NCBI GenBank assembly: GCA_002435305.1
Contig: DJMH01000095.1
Location: 1-14,678, forward strand
Direction of reading: 5' to 3'
Source: Dehalococcoidia bacterium UBA6495
Lineage (GTDB): Bacteria; Chloroflexota; Dehalococcoidia; Lucifugimonadales; UBA826
DNA: 14,678 bases
In this document: in pieces, positions 7,126-13,672 of the stretch
Layout: every line of letters begins with the position of its first letter
How positions within the stretch are numbered: the stretch's first letter is position 1
Notes under the pieces: generated by a model
What the model was told of the DNA's origin: nothing
Database searches by the model: none
The model's input: the letters and a program-made list of their open reading frames with translations, nothing else
Translations under genes and position numbers: made by a program

Positions 7126-9138
7126 TCAATTACTGACCACCATTGTTTCAAACTCGCTCTCTGAAATTATTTGTACTCCCAACCTGGAAGCCTCAGTTAG
7201 TTTTGAGCCTCCATCTTGACCGGTTAATAAATAATTTGTGCTTTTAGAAACTGAACCGCTAACTTTTCCGCCGTGTCTCTTAATTAAATCTTGGATTTCG
7301 GTTCTGCTGTAATTATCTAGTCTTCCTGTGACTACAAACCGAAGATCTGATAGTAAAGGAATACCCTCAGATCGGGAGACGGTTTCAGATACCATATTTA
7401 CTCCCGCAGACCTTAACTTCTCCAGAACATTAAGATTGTCAAAGTTACTAAAGTATTCAGTAATACTTTCAGATATTTTTGGACCAATAGAAGGAATATT
7501 CAAGAGAGTTTCTTGGTTACAGACAACTAAATTATCGATAGAGGCTAATTTATTCAATAGTAAGGATGATATCTCTGACCCAACATGCGGTATGCCTAAA
7601 GCGGTCAATAGTCTTTCAGGAGGTTGTTTCTTACTTTCCTTTATAGCTCTAAGTAGGTTATCAACACTCTTTTTCCCCATCCGATCCAATTGCTCAAGTT
7701 TTTCCCTTTGCAAAAAATATATGTCTGCTACGTCCTTAATGAGTCCGCTTTGTATTAAGGAAATACCTACTTTCCCTCCCATGCCTTCAATATCCATAGC
7801 ACTTTTGCTTACAAAGTGTTCAACGAGTCTTTCCAACTGTGCCGGGCAAGTAGAATTTGTGCAGAAGGTAGCTGCTTCATCTTCCCTATTTACTAATTTA
7901 GCGCCACAACTGGGACATAGGCTCGGCATTGAGAAATATGTTTCGGAACCGGTTCTTTTATCTTTATGACTTTTGACGATCTGCGGTATGACCTCTCCGG
8001 CCCTTTCCACTACAACCCAGTCTCCAATTTTTAGGTCTTTGGAATCTATATAGTCCGTATTGTGCAAAGTTGCCTGTTTTATAATGACTCCTCCCACCTC
8101 CACGGGTTCAAGTATGGCATAAGGGTTTATGCTCCCAGTTCTTCCTACATTCAACTTTATATCCAAGAGTCTCGTTTGGGCTTGAACAGCAGGAAATTTA
8201 TAAGCTGTCGCCCATCTCGGTTCCCTTCCTATAGTTCCTAAATGTTGTTGGTAATCCAACCGGTTCACCTTCACAACTATTCCGTCACAGTCATAATCTA
8301 ACGAAACAAGATTTTGGATCCAATTGGTGTGGTATTCGATAACCTCTTGTGTATTTTTTGCTAAAACATTATTTGGGTTTATTTTGAATCCAAGACTTTT
8401 CAGATAGTTCAAGGTCTCAAGTTGTGTGTCGAGGCCATGGCCGCTATCAATTTGTGCCAACGAATATATGAAAATATCAAGAGGTCTGCCAGCGGTTACA
8501 TTGGAATCTAATTGCCGCAAGGACCCTGCAGCTGTGTTACGGGGATTAGCATAGGTTTGAAGTCCTTCCTGATCTCTGCGGGCGTTAAATTTATCAAATT
8601 CAGATTTCGGGAAATAAACCTCACCTCTAACTTCAAGGGTTTGTGGAAATTCTCCTTGCAATCGTAGTGGTATGCTATTGATGGTTTTGAGGTTTAAGGT
8701 TATATCCTCTCCTGTTATTCCATTTCCTCGCGTTGCACCTTGGATAAATAAACCATTCTCGTATCGCAACGATACTGCTAGTCCATCATATTTGAGTTCA
8801 CAGGCCATTTCGAAATTCGTGTCATCTAACATGGCGTAGAGTCGGTGGTACCATGCTGTTAAATCATCATTTGAGAAGGCGTTTGAGAGGCTAAGCATCG
8901 GTATTTCATGCGATATTTCTGAAAATCCAATAAGTGGTTCCGCACCTACTCTTTGTGTGGGAGATTGATTTGTAATTAGATCTGGGAAGCTATTTTCTAG
9001 ACCTCGTAGTTCTGACATTAATTTGTCATATTGACCATCTCCAATTTCCGGAATGTTTTCCACGAAATATAGGTAATTATGGCGGTCTATTAACCCCCTT
9101 AACTGGGTTATTCTATTTTCGGCTTCTTTTCTATCCAT
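7126..9138 (-). CDS. ligA: NAD-dependent DNA ligase LigA
   Basis: Seals nicks in double-stranded DNA during replication and repair, using NAD+ as AMP donor. At 670 residues it is complete. Domains in order: the NAD-binding Ia domain (HNYLYF...QYDKLM, about 20-41), the adenylation domain with the KYDG motif (catalytic K116), RGE (171-173) and DGIVVK (285-290), an OB-fold around 325-400, a four-Cys zinc finger C408/C411/C426/C431, helix-hairpin-helix repeats including IPSIGPKI (548-555), and a C-terminal BRCT domain (about 592-670, with FVVTGRL). All key residues are present. The ATG start has GGGGA about five bases upstream. It is divergent from the cysteine synthase gene and is followed by the binding-protein gene after 78 bases. 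Confidence 0.98.
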   Translation of the reverse strand: MDRKEAENRITQLRGLIDRHNYLYFVENIPEIGDGQYDKLMSELRGLENSFPDLITNQSPTQRVGAEPLIGFSEISHEIPMLSLSNAFSNDDLTAWYHRLYAMLDDTNFEMACELKYDGLAVSLRYENGLFIQGATRGNGITGEDITLNLKTINSIPLRLQGEFPQTLEVRGEVYFPKSEFDKFNARRDQEGLQTYANPRNTAAGSLRQLDSNVTAGRPLDIFIYSLAQIDSGHGLDTQLETLNYLKSLGFKINPNNVLAKNTQEVIEYHTNWIQNLVSLDYDCDGIVVKVNRLDYQQHLGTIGREPRWATAYKFPAVQAQTRLLDIKLNVGRTGSINPYAILEPVEVGGVIIKQATLHNTDYIDSKDLKIGDWVVVERAGEVIPQIVKSHKDKRTGSETYFSMPSLCPSCGAKLVNREDEAATFCTNSTCPAQLERLVEHFVSKSAMDIEGMGGKVGISLIQSGLIKDVADIYFLQREKLEQLDRMGKKSVDNLLRAIKESKKQPPERLLTALGIPHVGSEISSLLLNKLASIDNLVVCNQETLLNIPSIGPKISESITEYFSNFDNLNVLEKLRSAGVNMVSETVSRSEGIPLLSDLRFVVTGRLDNYSRTEIQDLIKRHGGKVSGSVSKSTNYLLTGQDGGSKLTEASRLGVQIISESEFETMVVSN

Positions 9139-9232
9139 AAATCCCCGACCAGAAGCTTGATTACTTCATAGTAACTTGATGCAAAAAAGTGCTCAAGGGC
9201 GTATACAGAGACAGCAGCTCCTTTTCCTCTGC

Positions 9233-9261
9233 TAGACTGCAAAATTATCAGAAGATATACT
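9233..9261 (+). promoter_or_regulatory. Candidate sigma70-type promoter for the cysteine synthase gene
   Basis: TAGACT (9233-9238), exactly 17 bases, then TATACT (9256-9261), in the 185-base gap between divergent ligA and the cysteine synthase gene. Start of transcription would be near 9268, leaving a leader of about 55 bases. Found by eye. Confidence 0.45.
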
Positions 9262-9323
9262 CATCAAGGAGATAGAATTATTTTTCCTTTTATTTTTGTC
9301 AAAACTAGAGGCCGACTAAGCAC

Positions 9324-10244
9324 TTGCCGTACGCTCAAAACATTCAAGATTTTGTGAATCAATATCCTGCTCTACAAGCCATCGGGAATACACCATTAGT
9401 TAAACTGGATCTTCCGTGGGATATAGGTAATTCATCTATCCACGCTAAGTTTGAACAATTAAATCCGGGAGGATCAATTAAAGACAGACCAGTATTAAGG
9501 ATGCTAGCAGAGGCCGTAATTTCAGGAAAATTGAAGCAAGGTAAAACTATCCTTGATGCGACTTCGGGTAATGCCGGGATAGCATATGCCATGGTTGGAG
9601 CGATTTTAGGATTTTCGGTTGAGTTAGTGATGCCAGAAAATGCCAGTGAAGAAAGGAAAAAAAGATTAAAGGCGCATGGAGCCAATCTTATATTTACTGA
9701 TGCACAGCTAGGATACGATGAAACCTTATATGAGGTTAAAAGGAGGTACGGTCAAAACCCCGATAAATATTTCTACTGTGATCAATATAGCAACAGCAAC
9801 AATCCATTAGCCCATTACGAAACTACGGCTGTAGAACTTTTGGAACAGGCACCCTTTATTACCCATTTTGTTGCTGGGGTCGGCACTGGAGGAACTATTA
9901 GTGGCATTGGTCGAAGGTTGAAAGAAACGAATCCGTCGATAGAGGTGATTTGTATAGACTTTGAAGAGTGGCCTGGGGTAGAGGGGCTAAAACCTCTAAG
10001 CGCGGGACATATCATTCCAGAGACGTTTGATAGTTCAGTGGTGGATCGTATGATTAGCGTGGATGTTGTTGAAGGATATGAAATATCCAATGAATTGGCA
10101 AAGAGGGGAATTTTCGTAGGCCAGTCATCGGGGGCTTATTTGCTTGGTGCCAAGCAGGTGGCTGAGGAAATCAGATCTGGCCATGTGGTGACTATTTTCA
10201 ATGATATAGGTGAACGATACTTTTCAACTTCCATGTGGGGCTAA
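9324..10244 (+). CDS. PLP-dependent cysteine synthase (CysK/CysM family)
   Basis: Makes cysteine from O-acetylserine (or O-phosphoserine) and a sulfur donor. The beta-family fold type II signature is clear: GNTPLVKL (21-28), the PLP lysine in NPGGSIKDRP (K53), the substrate loop TSGNAG (80-85), the phosphate-binding GVGTGGT (185-191), GQSSGA (265-270) and DIGERYFST near the end. Length of 306 is normal. LDQF-like YCDQYSNSNNP (151-161) and EGLKPL (219-224) fit the CysM side or phosphoserine-using relatives; the donor cannot be decided. The start is TTG (9324), the first in-frame start after a TAG at 9306; an AGAGG lies 12 bases upstream, rather far. GTG at 9354 is the alternative but would drop an N-terminal helix. 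It is a single-gene unit, facing the aminotransferase gene at its 3' end. Confidence 0.93.
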   Translation: MPYAQNIQDFVNQYPALQAIGNTPLVKLDLPWDIGNSSIHAKFEQLNPGGSIKDRPVLRMLAEAVISGKLKQGKTILDATSGNAGIAYAMVGAILGFSVELVMPENASEERKKRLKAHGANLIFTDAQLGYDETLYEVKRRYGQNPDKYFYCDQYSNSNNPLAHYETTAVELLEQAPFITHFVAGVGTGGTISGIGRRLKETNPSIEVICIDFEEWPGVEGLKPLSAGHIIPETFDSSVVDRMISVDVVEGYEISNELAKRGIFVGQSSGAYLLGAKQVAEEIRSGHVVTIFNDIGERYFSTSMWG

Positions 10245-10306
10245 ATTAAACACCTTCTACTGGCTCAAATATTTTTTCGAGATGTTTTTCCCGATTCATA
10301 TTTGGG

Positions 10307-11209
10307 TTACAGTCTGGATAGATATTGTCCCGGAATGTCGATTCCAACCAAGCCGCTATAGGCGTCTAGCAGTCTCGAAGTCAAAGGACCTGGGACCATT
10401 ACTGAATCCCCGATGTTAGATCCGTTAATCGACGATACAGGACATATGCAAAAGCTAGTTGAGGTGACGAAGGCTTCATCGGCAGTGTAGGCATCGTACA
10501 AATCGATATCTGCTTCTCTAGTTTCAATGCCGAGTTCTTGTGCAAGCTCAATAGTGGTAGATCTGCTGATACCTGCTAAGACAAACTGTTCCCTAGGGGT
10601 CACTACGACGCCATCTTTCACTATAAAAAAGTTGCTTCCCGGCCCCTCACAAAGATTTCCATTCATGTCTAAGAGAATTGGCCATCCATCTGGATTTTTG
10701 TCTTTTACTTCGAATTCTGCTTGAACAAGATTAGCGTAATTTTGTATTTTGGCTCTTGGGCTTAGAACTTCTGGAGGTGTTCTTCGCACGGAGGGGACAA
10801 CTACGGGCATTCCGTCCCTATAATACTTTGCGCGTGCTTTAAAGGGGAGTGGGACGGTCTCTATTATTACTGTTGGAGCTTCTCCGTCTGGGCCAGATAC
10901 TCCCCTGGAAACTCTTTGTGTGACCCAATAATCGTCGTCGTCATCAATAAGTGGAAGATTAGTTTCAAGAACCTCCATAGTTAACCGAGCCATTTCAGTG
11001 CGAGGCATTTCGGGATCGAGTCGAGCATACTTAAGAGAGTTATAAAAACGATTGAGGTGTTCTTCCAGTTTGAAGATCCGATGTTTGAATGTCCGAGTGG
11101 TATCAAATACAGAATATCCTTGTAGAAATCCTCGGTCATGAATTGAAATGGAAGCGAGGCTCTCCTGTATTATTTTACCGTTTACATAAGCTACTCTTTC
11201 CGATCCCAT
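10307..11209 (-). CDS. Class IV PLP aminotransferase (D-amino-acid / branched-chain aminotransferase family)
   Basis: Moves amino groups between amino and keto acids with PLP. From ATG 11209 it has 300 residues. Family features are the N-terminal HDRGFLQGYSVFDTTRTF stretch, LEEHLNRFYNSL, the PLP lysine in RAKIQNYANL (K154), the CEGPGSNFFIV strand, LAGISRSTTIELAQELG and DEAFVTSTS. The YWVTQRVSRG stretch and the C-terminal VTSTSFCICPVSSING look closer to D-amino-acid aminotransferases than to IlvE, but an aminodeoxychorismate lyase or branched-chain role is not excluded. ATG 11209 is chosen because GGAG lies exactly seven bases upstream; the in-frame TTG at 11215 falls inside that spacer. It is downstream of gyrB on the same strand with about 97 bases between, possibly on one transcript. 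Its 3' end faces the cysteine synthase gene across 62 bases. Confidence 0.9.
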   Translation of the reverse strand: MGSERVAYVNGKIIQESLASISIHDRGFLQGYSVFDTTRTFKHRIFKLEEHLNRFYNSLKYARLDPEMPRTEMARLTMEVLETNLPLIDDDDDYWVTQRVSRGVSGPDGEAPTVIIETVPLPFKARAKYYRDGMPVVVPSVRRTPPEVLSPRAKIQNYANLVQAEFEVKDKNPDGWPILLDMNGNLCEGPGSNFFIVKDGVVVTPREQFVLAGISRSTTIELAQELGIETREADIDLYDAYTADEAFVTSTSFCICPVSSINGSNIGDSVMVPGPLTSRLLDAYSGLVGIDIPGQYLSRL

Positions 11210-11306
11210 AATCAATCTCCAGTCGTGAATACACCCTTATATCTCGATGCCGTCATCAGATCATAGATCATACCGGCTGGTCCAGTTTTTTCCAAACATG
11301 ACCGGT

Positions 11307-13253
11307 TTAGATATCTAGGTTGGTTACTTCCAGAGCGTGAGTTTGGATGAAGTTTCTTCTCGGTGCCACTTCATCTCCCATCAGTACAGTAAAGGTATTA
11401 TCTGCTATAGCTGCGTCAGCCACACCTACCTGTAACAACGTACGACTTTCAGGATTCATAGTGGTGTTCCACAGCTGATCGGAGTTCATTTCGCCCAAGC
11501 CTTTGTAACGCTGGATATGAACATTTCTTTTCCCATTCAGTTGCCCAAGAACTTCTTCTCTTTCGGAATCTGTATAAACATACTGGTCTTTTCTCCCAAC
11601 GGATATCTTGTATAGAGGAGGTTGAGCGATGTATAGGTGGCCGTGATGAATCAGTTCCGGCATGTGTCGAAAGAAAAAAGTCAGGAGTAGGGTACGTATG
11701 TGAGAGCCATCAACATCCGCATCACACATGATAATTACTCGGTGATATCTGAGTTTCTCAACATCGAAATCTTCATCAAGACCGGCCCCTATTGCTGTAA
11801 TCATTGACCTGATGGCATCGTGTTCTACTATCTTATCTGCTCTAGCTTTTTCCACATTTAGGATTTTTCCCCACAGGGGTAGTATTGCTTGGAATCTTCT
11901 GTTCCTGCCCATTTTTGCTGTACCACCAGCCGAATCTCCTTCCACTAAATAGATTTCACAAAGTTCCGGGTTTTTTTCTGAGCAATCGGCGAGTTTCCCT
12001 GGAAGGCCACCGCCATCCATCGCATTCTTACGGATAATTAACTCTCTGGCTTTTCTAGCAGCCTCTCTCGCCCGTTGTGAGGTCATGCATTTGTCGATGA
12101 TTGCCTTCGCCTCTTTAGGATTGTCCTCTAGGAAGATTTGTAAGGCTTCCCCCAGTACTGTCTCCACTTGAGTTCTAGCTTCTGGATTTCCAAGTTTGTT
12201 TTTTGTCTGTCCCTCAAATTGAGGGTCTTTCAATTTGACACTTATTACAGCTGTGATGCCTTCTCTTGTATCCTCTCCTGCAAGGTTAGGTTCATTATCT
12301 TTGATGAGTTTTGACTTCCTTCCAAAGTCATTCAATACTCGGGTTAGAGCCGATCTAAAACCCGTAACGTGGGTTCCGCCATCTTCAGTGTTTATGCAGT
12401 TTGCAAAAGCATATACGAATTCGCTGTAGGAATCGTTGTATTGAAGAGCAACCTCAACTTTGGTACCTTCAAAATCTTTTTCTACGTAAATAGGCTCCTC
12501 GTGAACTACACCTCTTTTTTGATTAAGGCCTCTAACAAAACTAGATATACCTCCATCAAAATAGTAAGTTACTTCGTTATTCGGCCACCGGCTAGAATGC
12601 CAGTCACTTTTAAAAGAAATTTCCAAACCTTTATTAAGGTATGCCATTTCCTTGAACCTGTTGGAAAGAACGGCAAAATCAAAGACTAGCTCACTAAATA
12701 TATCGGTGTCTGGCATGAATTCTATGGTTGTACCAGTTTTACTGTTTTTGCCATCCGGATTGTTTTCTGAGGTCATTTCAGTCTGAGTGATGCCTCTAGA
12801 ATATTCTTGGCGAAATATCTTATCTTCTCTGTAAACGGAAACTTTCACCCATTCAGATAGAGCATTTACGACCGAGGCACCTACTCCGTGTAATCCACCT
12901 GAAACCGCGTATGCTTTGCCTCCAAATTTTCCACCGGCATGCAGCGTGGTCATAACAGTTTCTAGGGCTGTCAATCCAGTTGTTTGATGATCATCGACAG
13001 GGATCCCCCGTCCGTCATCAGTAACTAATACGGAGCCGTCTTCTTGAATAGTTACACTTACTGTACTGCTGTACCCGGCCATAAATTCGTCAACGCTATT
13101 ATCGACGATTTCGTATATTAGGTGGTGAAGGCCTCTTTGATCCGTGCTTCCAATGTACATACCGGGTCTTTTGCGGACCGCTTCCATACCTTCAAGGACT
13201 TGAATATCACTTGCTGAATATTGATCGTCATTTTGGGGTTTCAAAGTTGCCAT
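11307..13253 (-). CDS. gyrB: DNA gyrase subunit B
   Basis: ATPase subunit of DNA gyrase, which introduces negative supercoils as a GyrA2B2 complex. At 648 residues it is complete. Visible: the start region LEGMEAVRKRPGMYIGS (20-36), ATP-site N52 in EIVDNSVDE, DGRG (80-83), GGLHGVG (119-125), the coumarin-contact Arg in KIFRQ (R148), the catalytic QTK loop (349-351, K351), the TOPRIM motifs EGDSAGG (438-444) and DADVDGSH (511-518), PLWGKILNVEKA (459-470), QRYKGLGEMN (581-590) and the C-terminal THALEVTNLDI. Ending and motifs fit GyrB more than ParE. Trp461 stands where Arg or Lys is usual in PL(R/K)GKILNVEKA. ATG at 13253 has GGGAGA seven bases upstream. recF and gyrA are not adjacent. Confidence 0.97.
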   Translation of the reverse strand: MATLKPQNDDQYSASDIQVLEGMEAVRKRPGMYIGSTDQRGLHHLIYEIVDNSVDEFMAGYSSTVSVTIQEDGSVLVTDDGRGIPVDDHQTTGLTALETVMTTLHAGGKFGGKAYAVSGGLHGVGASVVNALSEWVKVSVYREDKIFRQEYSRGITQTEMTSENNPDGKNSKTGTTIEFMPDTDIFSELVFDFAVLSNRFKEMAYLNKGLEISFKSDWHSSRWPNNEVTYYFDGGISSFVRGLNQKRGVVHEEPIYVEKDFEGTKVEVALQYNDSYSEFVYAFANCINTEDGGTHVTGFRSALTRVLNDFGRKSKLIKDNEPNLAGEDTREGITAVISVKLKDPQFEGQTKNKLGNPEARTQVETVLGEALQIFLEDNPKEAKAIIDKCMTSQRAREAARKARELIIRKNAMDGGGLPGKLADCSEKNPELCEIYLVEGDSAGGTAKMGRNRRFQAILPLWGKILNVEKARADKIVEHDAIRSMITAIGAGLDEDFDVEKLRYHRVIIMCDADVDGSHIRTLLLTFFFRHMPELIHHGHLYIAQPPLYKISVGRKDQYVYTDSEREEVLGQLNGKRNVHIQRYKGLGEMNSDQLWNTTMNPESRTLLQVGVADAAIADNTFTVLMGDEVAPRRNFIQTHALEVTNLDI

Positions 13254-13434
13254 TTGCGAATCTCCCTAAAAAGAGCCTATTGGGCCAGTTATAGATTTGC
13301 TTGCACTTACGGATGCGTTCTTTGTAAAAATAGGGCGGAGAGTTGCCGTCTCTGAGACGTATATGCGGGCACGAATACCCAGTCTAAGTGGTTTATATAG
13401 TAACCATGAGAAAGTCTCTAATTTCACGGTTTCA

Positions 13435-13464
13435 ATTCTAGCAGAATCATGATGGTTTACTCAA
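13435..13464 (-). promoter_or_regulatory. Candidate gyrB promoter
   Basis: On the minus strand, TTGAGT (13464-13459), an 18-base spacer, then TAGAAT (13440-13435). The gyrB leader would be about 170 bases and carry two small hairpins (13347-13359 and 13367-13380). A competing candidate, TAGAGA-17-TATAAA, lies slightly closer to gyrB. Both found by eye. Confidence 0.3.
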
Positions 13465-13572
13465 GCGTAATTTGTTCCTAATCTTAGCCAAAATATTTAC
13501 CCGAGTTTCGACTATCTTTATTGCTATTGACTTAATTGATAAAATTGGTCTCTGCAGCCAATCTTTAAAGAG

Positions 13573-13617
13573 ATGGTGAGCCTCGAAGAAATTTGTATTT
13601 ATGGTGATCGAAGATAA
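13573..13617 (+). CDS. Possible leader peptide, 14 codons
   Basis: ATG at 13573 opens a frame reading MVSLEEICIYGDRR and stopping at TAA (13615-13617), ten bases before the 5' arm of the terminator that precedes the P1-family gene. The purine run AAAGAG touches the ATG directly, too close for a normal Shine-Dalgarno; GTG at 13576 would be slightly better spaced. There is no run of one regulatory amino acid as in classic attenuators. Weak candidate, recorded because of its position. Confidence 0.2.
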   Translation: MVSLEEICIYGDRR

Positions 13618-13620
13618 TTT
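13573..13620 (+). repeat. Imperfect direct repeat in the P1-gene leader
   Basis: Copy 1 (13573-13594) is ATGGTGA, gcc, TCGAAGA, AATTT; copy 2 (13601-13620) is ATGGTGA, TCGAAGA, t, AATTT. The blocks are identical and differ only by a three-base and a one-base indel. A looser third match begins at 13452 (ATGGTTTACTCAAGCGTAATTTGT). Could be a local duplication, paired protein-binding sites, or two arms of an RNA fold. Confidence 0.6.
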
Positions 13621-13626
13621 ATTAAA

Positions 13627-13661
13627 GGCCTGCTTTCTTTGAAAATAGCAGGTCTTTTTTT
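13627..13661 (+). terminator. Strong intrinsic terminator just upstream of the P1-family gene
   Basis: GGCCTGCT (13627-13634) pairs with AGCAGGTC (13647-13654; one G-U pair) around a 12-base loop, and is followed by seven T residues (13655-13661). It reads only on the plus strand and ends 11 bases before the ATG of a plus-strand gene. No plus-strand gene lies upstream in the gap, so it must end a leader transcript (attenuator) or an unrecognised small RNA. Confidence 0.8.
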
Positions 13662-13672
13662 GGTACGAAAAT

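Larger units (their letters stand above)
13254..13672. other. Long non-coding gap between divergent gyrB and the P1-family gene
   Basis: A 419-base stretch without a convincing protein gene. From gyrB outward it holds the gyrB Shine-Dalgarno (13261-13266); two short hairpins on the gyrB strand (13347-13359, arms CGTCT/AGACG; 13367-13380, a GGGTA-TTCG-TGCCC stem with a UUCG-type loop); a candidate gyrB promoter (13435-13464); then, on the plus strand, an AT-rich stretch, a small hairpin (ATTGG 13544-13548 with CCAAT 13558-13562), a duplicated element, a possible 14-codon leader ORF and a strong terminator. No tRNA, SRP RNA, tmRNA or RNase P RNA signature was recognised in either direction. A minus-strand frame reading through the region is a shadow that also covers the start of the P1 gene. 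Confidence 0.7.

Noticed and set aside
7328..7969. 213-codon plus-strand open frame inside ligA
   Set aside because: Antisense shadow of ligA; the ligA frame carries all family motifs and this one has none.
9274..9302. ligA promoter from a perfect TTGACA on the minus strand (9302-9297)
   Set aside because: No acceptable -10 hexamer lies 16 to 18 bases downstream (AATTCT, TAATTC and ATTCTA are all poor).
10245..10306. Bidirectional terminator between the converging cysteine synthase and aminotransferase genes
   Set aside because: Only a five-base stem (CCCGA/TTGGG, with wobble) is present in the area and no T tract follows it on either strand.
11216..11306. Small gene between gyrB and the aminotransferase gene
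   Set aside because: A short ATG frame of about 12 codons exists on the minus strand without a ribosome site; the ACCGG/CCGGT inverted match there is short and interrupted.
13541..13660. T-box riboswitch
   Set aside because: TGGTGA occurs before the terminator, but the T-box core, the stem I AG bulge and GA motif and a specifier loop were not found; a covariance search would decide.
13281..13660. tRNA, SRP RNA, 6S RNA, tmRNA or RNase P RNA ending at the terminator
   Set aside because: GGTTTCAATTCT near 13428 resembles a T arm, but its stem arms do not pair and no acceptor stem or anticodon arm fits; none of the conserved SRP, tmRNA or RNase P blocks was seen. 6S RNA is hard to exclude by eye.
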